64,000 bases of DNA. Origin: RGIG8775 sp045128735 (GTDB taxonomy: Bacteria > Bacillota > Clostridia > Oscillospirales > CAG-272). Location: NCBI GenBank assembly GCA_045128735.1, contig JBGVRT010000052.1, forward strand, positions 124,001 through 188,000, given 5' to 3'. A program made the position numbers and the translations under genes. Positions 57,602 to 64,000 of this stretch are shown here, piece after piece (positions within the stretch are counted from its first letter, which is position 1; the number at the start of each line of letters is the position of its first letter). The notes under the pieces are model-generated. The model saw only the letters and a list, made by a program, of their open reading frames with translations, did not search any database and was not told the origin of the DNA.

Positions 57602-58575
57602 GCTTCAGCGCCCTCCTCCAGAGTGTCAGAGTCGCAGATTTCAGAGAACCTGACAAAAGCGGGACGGAAGCCGATGTGCGTGCCGCAGTACGAGCGCGGA
57701 TTGCTGCCATACGCACAGAACACCCCGGCGCCGCCACCGCTGTTCCAGTCGCCCCCGCGACACACGAGGCGCTCACCATCGGTATCTACCCAGAAGAAGT
57801 CGTCACCGATCTGGCTGACGTCGTCCGGGAAGATCGCCAGCTGCTTCAGGATCTCAGGAACGTCGCACTCGGCGATCAGATCCTTGAAGGAGCAGCCGTC
57901 CCAGTCCTTCTCGATCTCGTCCTCGGTGGTCAGGGCGATGTGGTCGTCGCAGATCTTGAACTTCACGGGCTTGCCTTCAGAGAGAACTGAGGCCCATGCG
58001 GAGCTCTGAGGACTCTGATCAGCGCCGCCTGCTGCGTCGTTGTCGGGGATGATCTGGATCGCGCCGTCCATATAGCGGAGGCCTCCGATCCACTCGAACT
58101 GGTTGCCGGTGAGGTCGTGCACACCTTCAGCTGTGTGGGTGTGCGTCCACGTTACGGGGCCGGAGCCGGTGAGCGTCATGCCGCCGTCGATCTTGATGCC
58201 TTCCTCGTTCTGGTCGGCGTGATACTTGCCGGCGTTCGTGTTGCCGTGGGGCTGTGTGCCGTTCTTCAGACTGATCAGAGCGAGCGCAGCCCACTCGGCA
58301 GCTGTGAGAAGGTGCCAGCCCTCTCCCTTGGCCTCGCAGAAGCGGCGAGCCTCGTCGAAGTTCAGACGGCCGGCAGGCTTCTGGAAGGGCAGCGAGTACG
58401 GCAGGCCCTCGATCATGGTCGCGGGGTATTTGCCGACGCAGAGCTCTGAGATCCTGCGGCCCTTGACCGTCAGGACGGGGTGGTTCTTTCCGAGCAGTTC
58501 CTCCAGCTCGGCGGCCGTGTAGGTCACGACGATGTCGGGGCGGCCGTGTTTGTCAAAGATGATTTCGTTCTTCAT
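57598..58575 (-). CDS. DGR variable protein 2 (remote target), FGE/C-type-lectin fold
   Basis: 325 residues, paralogous to variable protein 1: LCVGKYPATMIEGLPYSLPFQKP, EGWHLLTAAEWAALALISLKNG, TQPHGNTNAGKYH, GSGPVTWTHTH, DLTGNQFEWIGGLRYMDG, and the C-terminal RLVCRGGDWNSGGGAGVFC...GFRPAF (VR2). An 18-residue tail follows VR2, unlike variable protein 1. Eleven residues differ from the TR reading, including three Tyr to Cys. No signal peptide or membrane segment. Embedded in the early operon between a 56-residue gene and the exonuclease, overlapping both by 4 nt, so it is probably made early and is not an obvious virion tip. Confidence 0.93.
   Translation of the reverse strand: MKNEIIFDKHGRPDIVVTYTAAELEELLGKNHPVLTVKGRRISELCVGKYPATMIEGLPYSLPFQKPAGRLNFDEARRFCEAKGEGWHLLTAAEWAALALISLKNGTQPHGNTNAGKYHADQNEEGIKIDGGMTLTGSGPVTWTHTHTAEGVHDLTGNQFEWIGGLRYMDGAIQIIPDNDAAGGADQSPQSSAWASVLSEGKPVKFKICDDHIALTTEDEIEKDWDGCSFKDLIAECDVPEILKQLAIFPDDVSQIGDDFFWVDTDGERLVCRGGDWNSGGGAGVFCAYGSNPRSYCGTHIGFRPAFVRFSEICDSDTLEEGAEA
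57657..57772 (-). repeat. DGR variable repeat 2 (VR2), 34.7 kb from the TR
   Basis: 116 bp, ungapped match to TR with 13 substitutions, all at TR adenines of the coding strand and distinct from VR1 at most positions. The G/C-rich 3' end is identical to TR and VR1. Confidence 0.96.
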
Positions 58576-58742
58576 GCTTTTGCACTCCTTTGTGTATTTT
58601 TTCTGGCTTCCTGCCAGTTTTTGAACTCTTGGACGATCGCCGGATCCTCGAAGGCCTTCCGGACGATACTGAGAAGCGGGGCGGCCAGCTGCTCGCGCTG
58701 CCGCTGTGGTATGTACTCTGGTTTTACTTTTGGGCCTTGCAT
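58572..58742 (-). CDS. Small basic phage protein
   Basis: 56 residues from the ATG at 58742 (AAGGAGGG upstream): a helical, charged sequence (PEYIPQRQREQLAAPLLSIV, FEDPAIVQEFKNWQEARKN). Overlaps variable protein 2 by ATGA, which places it in the same coupled unit. Not recognised; it could be a partner of that protein. Confidence 0.65.
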   Translation of the reverse strand: MQGPKVKPEYIPQRQREQLAAPLLSIVRKAFEDPAIVQEFKNWQEARKNTQRSAKA

Positions 58743-58773
58743 GTCGTCCCTCCTTTTGTGACGCCGTCGTCGT

Positions 58774-58992
58774 TTAAGCAACATACTCGGCAAAAAAAAT
58801 AGACGAGTCGAAGCCGAAGGCCTCGCAGATGGCCTTGATCTCTGATAGATAGAAGTCGGAGCCGCCGCTGATCTTCAGCGAGAGGGTGCTCTCGGTCACG
58901 TTGATGACCTCGGCCACGTCCTTCAGTGTCAGGCCCTTGCCCGCGATCGCGTTCTTGAAGGCGGTGTAGGGTGCGTGTTTTCTGCTGCTCAT
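58774..58992 (-). CDS. XRE-family helix-turn-helix regulator
   Basis: 72 residues from the ATG at 58992 (AAAGGAGGAC upstream). AFKNAIAGKGLTLKDVAEVINVTESTLSLKISGGSDFYLSEIKAICEAFG is a single lambda-repressor-type HTH domain. Probably an early-operon regulator (Cro/antirepressor type). The sequence over its stop codon (58757-58776) resembles one in the early leader at 61562-61584. Confidence 0.88.
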   Translation of the reverse strand: MSSRKHAPYTAFKNAIAGKGLTLKDVAEVINVTESTLSLKISGGSDFYLSEIKAICEAFGFDSSIFFAEYVA

Positions 58993-59006
58993 GTCTGTGT
59001 CCTCCT

Positions 59007-59333
59007 TTATTCGTTGTTTGCGGGTTTGCCGGTCGTGAGCCATGCCAGCCAGCAGTCCCGGCAGTTTGTTGTGTGACAGTGAACGGGATCGCACTCCGAT
59101 GTGAACGGAGGGCAGGCGCCGCTCAGAAGCTCGGCCAGCTCGCCGGCCGTGATGTCTGGCTGCTTGACGATTTGGATCCCCGGTACCGGGGCGCCGATCT
59201 TGCACGTGGTCGGTGCCAGAACTTCCTCGACCACTCGCTCCATCGCTCTGACGAAGGCCTTGCGCGGGATAGAGTTGCGATACTTGTCGAGCGTCTCGCT
59301 CATGATCCTCGTGACGTCGTTGGTCTTGTTCAT
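59007..59333 (-). CDS. Hypothetical early phage protein
   Basis: 108 residues from the ATG at 59333 (AAAGGAGG upstream). A helical N-terminus (VTRIMSETLDKYRNSIPRKAFVRAMERVVEEVL) and a C-terminal Cys/His cluster (ACPPFTSECDPVHCHTTNCRDCW) that could bind zinc. Not recognised. Confidence 0.65.
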   Translation of the reverse strand: MNKTNDVTRIMSETLDKYRNSIPRKAFVRAMERVVEEVLAPTTCKIGAPVPGIQIVKQPDITAGELAELLSGACPPFTSECDPVHCHTTNCRDCWLAWLTTGKPANNE

Positions 59334-59665
59334 GCTTTTCCTCCTTTTTCCCATAGATCCGGGAACAGCTTTTTGAACTCTTGGAAGCTCACCGGGATGT
59401 CTGTCAGCTCGTCCGCCGCATCCTCGTCCGGGTGCCAGATGCCGCAGAACACGATCGTGCCGGAGAGTTTCCTGCTGCACACTTCGCAGCACTCCGGGAG
59501 CTTGCTCTGGTTCTTGTTTATCAGGATGACGAGATCGGAGGAGATCAGGATCTCGTCGACTTCTCCGCTGACTGTCGCTTGCAGGTTTCTCGGTGAGTCT
59601 GAGATGGCGACGTGCCGCGGGTTCTTTCCGGGTTCTTTGATGATGACGCTGATCTTCTTGCTCAT
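59330..59665 (-). CDS. DUF3846-like phage protein
   Basis: 111 residues from the ATG at 59665, 10 nt from GGGAGG; an ATG at 59674 is too near that site. ISVIIKEPGKNPRHVAISDSPRNLQATVSGEVDEILI resembles DUF3846 proteins of phages and plasmids. The C-terminus has CCEVCSRKLSGTIVFCGIWHPDE, a possible zinc site. Function unknown. Confidence 0.7.
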   Translation of the reverse strand: MSKKISVIIKEPGKNPRHVAISDSPRNLQATVSGEVDEILISSDLVILINKNQSKLPECCEVCSRKLSGTIVFCGIWHPDEDAADELTDIPVSFQEFKKLFPDLWEKGGKA

Positions 59666-59670
59666 GTGGT

Positions 59671-60099
59671 TCATTCCTCCCTTTTTCTTTCCTCGAAGGC
59701 CTTCAGCCAGAGCTGGCCCTCGTCCTCGATGCGGAACGTCTTGCGCTCCGGGTTGTTCTCGTAGATCATTTTCTTGCACGCCGGGCACTCGTGCCACTCC
59801 CTCGTCGGCTGCGTGCTGCTCAGGGTGATGGTGCCGCAGTTGCGGCAGTAGAGGCCGTACATGCTGATCTCTTTCTTCGGTGTGTAGCGCCCCAGCTGGC
59901 GCTCGAACTCCTCCAGCTCCTCCAGCTCAGCTTCGCGAGCTTCGAGGGCTTGCTCTTGGCGTCTGTACGGGCTGCCCATTCCCCAGAAGCTCTCGGTGTC
60001 GTTCATTTTGTGCCGCCAGTATTTGATCTCTTTCTCCAGCTGCTCTTTGCGGGCTTTGAGGATGCCGCGGACTCTTTCGGTGATGCTTTGCCTTTTCAT
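59671..60099 (-). CDS. Coiled-coil phage protein with zinc ribbon
   Basis: 142 residues. A long charged coiled coil (about 5-75; ILKARKEQLEKEIKYWRHKM, ALEAREAELEELEEFERQLG) is followed by LYCRNCGTITLSS...HECPACKKM, a Cys4 zinc ribbon. Possibly a DNA-binding adaptor. Not recognised. Confidence 0.7.
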   Translation of the reverse strand: MKRQSITERVRGILKARKEQLEKEIKYWRHKMNDTESFWGMGSPYRRQEQALEAREAELEELEEFERQLGRYTPKKEISMYGLYCRNCGTITLSSTQPTREWHECPACKKMIYENNPERKTFRIEDEGQLWLKAFEERKREE

Positions 60100-60109
60100 G
60101 GTTTCCTCC

Positions 60110-60511
60110 TTATCCGTAGACCACTTCGCCGAACAGCGACAGCTGAAGAATTTCGTCGACGTCGTCCGTGATGTTGTAGCTGCGAGAGATCGCTGCGCCG
60201 ATGCCCTTCAGGATCATCGGAAGCGCGAGCTCCCAGCGTTCGTCCTCGTCCTCGATGTCGTAGAGGACAATCGTCTTGCCTTCGAGGAGCAGCTGCGTCG
60301 CGTACTGTGAAGCAGGAAGATCTTCCGGTTCGTTGTCCCATTCCGGTGTGGTGTTGTCGAGGCCGCACCAGTACGAGCTGGCGCCCTCCAGAGAGCTGAC
60401 GATGATGTTCTCGATTTCCTCGGCCGTGATCGTCGCCTCGATCGAGAACTCCATAGCTTTGGCTTCCTTTGTGAGCACGTGCGTGAACTCGTTTTTCTTG
60501 TAGTAGGTCAT
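60110..60511 (-). CDS. Hypothetical early phage protein
   Basis: 133 residues from the ATG at 60511 (AAAGGAGAAAC upstream). Alpha/beta (FSIEATITAEEIENIIVSSLEGASSYWCGLDN, QYATQLLLEGKTIVLYDIEDE). This pattern is frequent in phage early regions, but I do not recognise a named family. Confidence 0.7.
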   Translation of the reverse strand: MTYYKKNEFTHVLTKEAKAMEFSIEATITAEEIENIIVSSLEGASSYWCGLDNTTPEWDNEPEDLPASQYATQLLLEGKTIVLYDIEDEDERWELALPMILKGIGAAISRSYNITDDVDEILQLSLFGEVVYG

Positions 60512-60528
60512 GATGTTTCTCCTTTTCT

Positions 60529-60550
60529 GCCCCGGACTGACCGCCGGGGC
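60529..60550. promoter_or_regulatory. Intergenic hairpin in the early operon
   Basis: GCCCCGG and CCGGGGC form a perfect 7-bp stem with an 8-nt loop, between two early genes and just upstream of a ribosome site. No T run, so it is more likely an mRNA processing or stability element than a terminator. Confidence 0.45.
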
Positions 60551-60565
60551 TCGGTTTTGGTTCAT

Positions 60566-60937
60566 TTATAGGTGGATCTTCACGCCGGCCAGAACGTCGA
60601 CGACAGTCGTGCCTTCTCCGAAGGTGCTCCGCATTTCTTCCAGCTCGACCTCTGTGGGGCCTTTGTAGTTTCTTCTGTACTCAGCCAGCTCCTCGGCCAC
60701 CTGAGCGTCGCGGGCCGCCCTCGTCGCCTCGCGGGAGAAGGGGAAGCCGGCGAACTCCAGCTTCTCGCAGAAGTCGTCCATCAGGTAGCCGCCGTTCGAT
60801 TTCCACGAGATCGCACCGTTCTCGTCGACGGTTGCGTCTCTGGCCGCGCTTTCGACCGCGGCCTTCAGCTCCTTCTCTGCGTTCTGCTGCCAGTATGCTC
60901 CGAGCAGCCCGGTGATTTCTTGTTGGAAGCGTGTCAT
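60566..60937 (-). CDS. Hypothetical early phage protein
   Basis: 123 residues. FQQEITGLLGAYWQQNAEKELKAAVESAARDATVDENGAISWKSNGGYLMDDFCEKLEF... mixed alpha/beta and acidic, with C-terminal TTVVDVLAGVKIHL. AGGAG site upstream. Not recognised. Confidence 0.68.
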   Translation of the reverse strand: MTRFQQEITGLLGAYWQQNAEKELKAAVESAARDATVDENGAISWKSNGGYLMDDFCEKLEFAGFPFSREATRAARDAQVAEELAEYRRNYKGPTEVELEEMRSTFGEGTTVVDVLAGVKIHL

Positions 60938-60950
60938 GCTTTTCTCCTCC

Positions 60951-61535
60951 TTAGTGAATATACTGGCGAAGCTCGCCGTTGATCAGTTCGTAGCTCATGA
61001 GGCCGCAGTCGAAGCGGATGTAGTTCCAGTCGGTTGCGTTGTAGAGAGGGGTGCGCTTCTGTTCGCCGATCTGACGAAGTACGCGGTGGCGGTTTACTTC
61101 ATACACCGGAACAGCGTGCAGGATCTTGACCTTCTCAGCTGCGAAGCCGTACCAGTCATAGAGGAGAGCCTTCGCTTTGTCGTCGGCCAGCTCCTCGGTG
61201 CCGCCGGCGCCGGCGAGTTTTTCATAGTCGGCCTGCGCGACGTTGTCGGTGTCCTCGTGGAGCTTCCACTCCTGCTCGGCTTCGAGCTTCTTGGCGAGCT
61301 CAGCGTTCTGCTTTTCGAGCTCTCGGATCGTGCTGTTCACTTTGAGCTGGATCTCGCGGTCAGCTTCGTCGACCGTTCTCGCGATCCTGCTGGCGAGGTT
61401 GTCGCGGTTCTCGACGTAGGCCTTGCAGAACTCAGCCTTGTCGCCGTCGAAGTTCATGTATGCGTGCTCGATCGCCTTGTAGAGGTCGGTGGTCGGGTGG
61501 AAGCCGGTCAGCTGTTCAAATTCGTGGATCATCAT
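60951..61535 (-). CDS. First gene of the early operon, hypothetical
   Basis: 194 residues. A helical middle (about 55-95, coiled coil; TIRELEKQNAELAKKLEAEQEW) is flanked by FHPTTDLYKAIEHAYMNFDGDKAEFCKAYVENRD and a C-terminal NATDWNYIRFDCGLMSYELINGELRQYIH. Directly behind the early promoter (AGAGGAC site). Being first suggests a very early takeover function, but no family is recognised. Confidence 0.7.
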   Translation of the reverse strand: MMIHEFEQLTGFHPTTDLYKAIEHAYMNFDGDKAEFCKAYVENRDNLASRIARTVDEADREIQLKVNSTIRELEKQNAELAKKLEAEQEWKLHEDTDNVAQADYEKLAGAGGTEELADDKAKALLYDWYGFAAEKVKILHAVPVYEVNRHRVLRQIGEQKRTPLYNATDWNYIRFDCGLMSYELINGELRQYIH

Positions 61536-61591
61536 GTTTTTGTCCTCTTTTCTTCGTCTTATGTGACGACGCTGTCGTCGTTTACGATTAC

Positions 61592-61619
61592 ATTATAGCA
61601 CGATTTTTTTGTTTGTCAA
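61592..61619 (-). promoter_or_regulatory. Early leftward promoter
   Basis: Minus strand TTGACA (61619-61614), 16 bp, TATAAT (61597-61592). Its leader contains a GACGAC-GCT-GTCGTC palindrome (61565-61579). Confidence 0.85.
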
Positions 61620-61622
61620 TGG

Positions 61623-61679
61623 TTTTTCGCAAATTTCTTTCGATTTTTCTCTGCTTTCCATTGATTTTTCGCAAAATTC
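61623..61679. promoter_or_regulatory. Putative repressor operators
   Basis: Two direct repeats, TTTTTCGCAAATTTC (61623-61637) and TTTTTCGCAAAATTC (61665-61679), lie next to the early -35 box and inside the repressor promoter spacer, as expected for operators of the Cro/CI-type protein. Confidence 0.6.
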
Positions 61680-61689
61680 GTGATATAAT
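61661..61689 (+). promoter_or_regulatory. Repressor/lysogenic promoter
   Basis: TTGATT (61661-61666), 17 bp, TATAAT (61684-61689), 22 nt before the repressor start. Confidence 0.8.
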
Positions 61690-61711
61690 AAGGCAGCGAG
61701 GTGATTTGAAC

Positions 61712-62176
61712 ATGAAAAGAAAACCAGACCAGAACAGCCGCTTCGGCGAGCGTCTGCGCGGTCTGCGGAACGAGCGCGGGCTCTCCATGGAGCAGCTCTG
61801 CGAGCAGTTCAATAAGACGCAGACGGCGATCAGACTGAACAGAAGTACAATTTACAGATACGAGAAGGGGCAGCAGGAGCCGATGCTTTCGACCATCGCC
61901 GCGATCGCTGCCTTTCTTGGTGTTTCTCCGGTTTACCTGATGGGAGACAGCGACGACCGCCAGTGCTCGGCGGCGAACATTAGCAACAGCGCAGTCGTGC
62001 AGGGGAATAATGCCTCCACGCTGATCGTCCGGAACGGCGGCGTCCACGAGCGCGAGCTCTCCGACGACGAGACCGAGATCCTCCGGATCCTCGCGATGCT
62101 CGGCCCGCGCGAGCGCCATGAGCTCATGCAGCACGCTTTCGAGCTCGAAGAAAAACAGAAGAAAAGAGAGGGTTAA
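61712..62176 (+). CDS. Prophage Cro/CI-type repressor
   Basis: 154 residues from the ATG at 61712 (GAGGTGAT upstream). An N-terminal XRE HTH (FGERLRGLRNERGLSMEQLCEQFN, AIRLNRSTIYRYEKGQQEPMLSTIAAIAAFLGVSPVYLMGDSDD) is followed by a C-terminal region without a LexA-type Ser-Lys peptidase and ending in charged helices. First gene of the lysogenic plus-strand operon, divergent from the early operon. Lacking an autoprotease, induction probably needs an antirepressor or other route. Confidence 0.92.
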   Translation: MKRKPDQNSRFGERLRGLRNERGLSMEQLCEQFNKTQTAIRLNRSTIYRYEKGQQEPMLSTIAAIAAFLGVSPVYLMGDSDDRQCSAANISNSAVVQGNNASTLIVRNGGVHERELSDDETEILRILAMLGPRERHELMQHAFELEEKQKKREG

Positions 62177-62179
62177 AAA

Positions 62180-62614
62180 ATGGGCTTCAGATTTAGAAAA
62201 AGCAAAAAGATCCTTCCCGGCGTGACCTTGAACCTAAACAAGAAAAGCGCCAGCATCTCCATCGGGCCGAAGGGGTTCCGGCAGACCTTCAGCACGACCG
62301 GCAAAAAGACGACGACCGTCGGCGTGCCGGGTACCGGCCTTTCGTACAGTCAGAGCTCTGGCAGTTCGTCGGCTCCGGCACCGGTAGAGCTCGGCCCGTC
62401 TCCGAAGAATAAGACGGTCGCCTTGATCCTTGCGATCTTCCTCGGCTGGTTCGGGATCCACCGGTTCTATGCCGGGAAGGTAGGCACCGGGATCCTCTGG
62501 TTCCTGACGTGCGGGATGTTCTGCTTCGGTTGGTTCATTGACATCGGAAAGATCGCCTGCAATAGGTTCACCGACGGAGGCGGTCGTCTGATCGGCGGCC
62601 GTTCTGAGGGTTGA
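62180..62614 (+). CDS. DUF4236 and TM2 domain membrane protein
   Basis: 144 residues. GFRFRKSKKILPGVTLNLNKKSASISIGPKGFRQTFSTTGKK with GVPGTGLSYSQ is the DUF4236 beta domain. VALILAIFLGWFGIHRFYAGKVGTGILWFLTCGMFCFGWFIDIGKI is a TM2 two-helix membrane domain. Lies between repressor and integrase on the same strand, so it is likely expressed in lysogens, perhaps as an exclusion or host-modifying factor (inference). Confidence 0.9.
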   Translation: MGFRFRKSKKILPGVTLNLNKKSASISIGPKGFRQTFSTTGKKTTTVGVPGTGLSYSQSSGSSSAPAPVELGPSPKNKTVALILAIFLGWFGIHRFYAGKVGTGILWFLTCGMFCFGWFIDIGKIACNRFTDGGGRLIGGRSEG

Positions 62615-64000
62615 GGGCGGTCATCTATGCCCGGTATTCGAGCCACGCCCAGAAGGACGCCAGCATCGAGCAGCAGCTCCGGGTGTGCCGGCAGTATGCT
62701 CGCGAGCACGACCTTCAGATCGTCGGCGAGTATTGTGACCACGCCCTGACCGGTACGTCAGATAAGCGCCCGGAGTTCCTGAAGATGATCCGGGACTCCT
62801 CCAAGGGGCACTGGCAGCGCGTCCTCGTGTATAAGATCGACCGCTTTGCCCGGAACCGGTACGACAGCGCGACCTATAAGGCCCGCCTGAAGAAGAACGG
62901 CGTCAAAGTCATGAGCGTCATGGAGCCGATCCCGGAGGGCCCGGAGGGGATCCTGCTGGAGTCCGTGCTTGAAGGCTCGGCCGAGTATTACAGCGCGAAC
63001 CTCTCGCAGAACATACTCCGAGGCATGCACGACAACGCTCTGGCCTGCAAAGTAAACAACGGCGGCTTGCCGCTCGGTTACGTGAAGGGCCCAGACGGCC
63101 GGTACGCGATCGAGCCGACCGAGGCGGCCGTCGTCCGGGAGATCTTCGAGATGTACGCGAACGGCTCGAACGTGACGGAGATCATCGGCATGCTGAACAG
63201 CCGCGGGCTCAGAACGTCGCGCGGTGCCCGGTTCAATAAAAATAGCCTGCACACCATTCTCAGGAATGAGCGGTATGCAGGCGTGTATATCTGGAAGGAC
63301 GTCAGGATCGAGGGCGGCGTCCCGGCAATTATTTCGAGGGAGTTGTTTGAAGCAGTGCAGGATCGTCTGAAGAAGGTCGCCAGAGCTCCGGCAGCTGCCC
63401 GGACTGATGTGGACTATATGCTCACCGGGAAGCTGTTCTGCGGGCACTGCGGCAGCCCCATGGTGGGCGAGAGCGGCACCGGTAAAAGCGGCCGCAAATG
63501 GTACTATTACGCATGCGTCAAGCGGAAGCGCCAGAAGGCATGCGACAAAAAGCCGGTCAAGAAGGACTGGATCGAGGAGACCGTCGTGCGTCAGACGCGT
63601 GAGCGCTGCCTGACTGACGAGGTGATCCGGGTGATCGTCGACGCAGCTCTGGAGCTTCAGGAGCGCGAGCGGGACGACAGCGTCCTCCGCGGGCTGGAGG
63701 CGGAGCTCTCTGAGACGAAGCGCGGGATCGCGAACATTCTGAAGGCTATCGAGCAGGGCATCATCACGCCCAGCACGAAGCAGCGCCTCGAAGAACTGGA
63801 GAGCCGGCGCCTTGATCTGGAGTATGCGATCGACGAGGAGAAGGTCGAGCAGCCTGAGCTGACGCGTGACCAGCTGACCTTCTGGCTGGAGCGGTTCCGC
63901 TCCGGGGATCCCTCGGATCCGAAGTACCGGGAGACGTTCATCGAGGTGTTTGTCTCGGCCGTGTACGTGTATGACGACCATCTGAGGATCGTCTGCAATT
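62611..64000 (+). CDS. int: Large serine recombinase (integrase), open at the window end
   Basis: 463 codons are visible without a stop. The TTG at 62611 overlaps the previous stop (TTGA) and is the only start that keeps the N-terminal RAVIYARYSS, in which the first Ser is the expected nucleophile. The resolvase domain (LVYKIDRFARNRYDSATY, ILLESVLEGSAEYYSANLSQ) is followed by a recombinase domain (LPLGYVKGPDGRYAIEPTEA, SLHTILRNERYAGVYIW), a zinc ribbon (KLFCGHCGSPM...YYACVKRKRQKAC) and a coiled coil (about 350-415). It would integrate and, with a directionality factor, excise the prophage. Confidence 0.95.
   Translation, partial: MRAVIYARYSSHAQKDASIEQQLRVCRQYAREHDLQIVGEYCDHALTGTSDKRPEFLKMIRDSSKGHWQRVLVYKIDRFARNRYDSATYKARLKKNGVKVMSVMEPIPEGPEGILLESVLEGSAEYYSANLSQNILRGMHDNALACKVNNGGLPLGYVKGPDGRYAIEPTEAAVVREIFEMYANGSNVTEIIGMLNSRGLRTSRGARFNKNSLHTILRNERYAGVYIWKDVRIEGGVPAIISRELFEAVQDRLKKVARAPAAARTDVDYMLTGKLFCGHCGSPMVGESGTGKSGRKWYYYACVKRKRQKACDKKPVKKDWIEETVVRQTRERCLTDEVIRVIVDAALELQERERDDSVLRGLEAELSETKRGIANILKAIEQGIITPSTKQRLEELESRRLDLEYAIDEEKVEQPELTRDQLTFWLERFRSGDPSDPKYRETFIEVFVSAVYVYDDHLRIVCN

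Larger units (their letters stand above)
18443..64000. mobile_element. Contractile-tailed prophage inserted after ssrA (right end outside window)
   Basis: Starts just after the intact tmRNA CCA end, where base composition rises sharply. It carries all modules of a temperate phage: repressor, serine recombinase, replication, packaging, head, contractile tail, DGR and lysis. The exact left attachment site lies between about 18420 and 18600. A short inverted repeat (18511-18518 with 18529-18536) lies in this gap, which otherwise holds only a terminator. The matching right att site is not in the window, so the ssrA insertion is inferred. Confidence 0.9.

Overview
The window joins two kinds of DNA. 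Positions 1-18442 are ordinary chromosome of a low-to-mid G+C Firmicute, probably a gut or rumen Clostridia member. The evidence is the strong AAGGAGG-type ribosome binding sites, TTGACA/TATAAT promoters, a YmfF/YmfH M16 peptidase pair, LytTR/DUF3021, and many glycan-utilisation genes. From 18443 to the end of the window the sequence is visibly more G+C-rich, and it is a nearly complete contractile-tailed (P2-like tail, lambda-like head) prophage starting directly downstream of the intact 3' end of the tmRNA gene ssrA. The right end of the prophage is outside the window.

Host part. 48-6700 is a divergent AraC regulator plus a five-gene operon: enolase-superfamily sugar-acid dehydratase, SDR dehydrogenase, GH10-like xylanase, GH37-like glycosidase, and a beta-propeller lactonase. 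A CE15-like esterase (6737-7801) converges on it. Next come two M16 peptidases, lgt and folD, then a HPr-kinase-like / PqqD-like / S24-S26-peptidase cassette (12316-13753), LytTR-DUF3021, and a histidine phosphatase. A 151-bp inverted-repeat element follows, then GH51 arabinofuranosidase with a divergent AraC regulator, and ssrA (18074-18442). SDR, lactonase and dehydratase together look like an oxidative, non-phosphorylating sugar pathway fed by intracellular hemicellulose hydrolases.

Prophage part. Almost everything is on the minus strand and is transcribed from about 61.6 kb down to 18.6 kb. Early and replication genes lie at 61.5-45.3 kb: ERF annealing protein, SSB, Gam-like protein, DEDDh exonuclease, replication initiator and helicase loader, RecU-like nuclease, ParB-methyltransferase, and a DUF1492-type late regulator. 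A terminator and a tRNA-Leu(CAG) follow. The head genes run terminase small/large, gpW, portal, ClpP-type protease with nested scaffold, decoration protein and capsid (44.3-37.2 kb). The contractile tail genes run sheath, tube, chaperone with a -1 frame extension, tape measure, baseplate and fibres (36.8-24.6 kb). Then come a diversity-generating retroelement (DGR, 24.6-21.5 kb) and lysis genes (21.6-18.6 kb). On the plus strand at the right end are a Cro/CI-like repressor, a DUF4236-TM2 membrane protein, and a large serine recombinase that runs off the window.

The main find is the DGR: variable protein 1, Avd-like protein, template repeat, spacer RNA and reverse transcriptase, in canonical order. 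The 116-bp template repeat (TR, 22913-23028) matches two variable repeats. VR1 (23502-23617) is in the tail-end gene next to the cassette. VR2 (57657-57772) is about 34.7 kb away, inside an early-operon gene that overlaps the exonuclease gene. By hand alignment, all 16 TR/VR1 differences and all 13 TR/VR2 differences fall on TR adenines of the coding strand, the signature of mutagenic retrohoming. A second, remotely placed, paralogous target within replication/recombination genes is the most unusual feature of the window.
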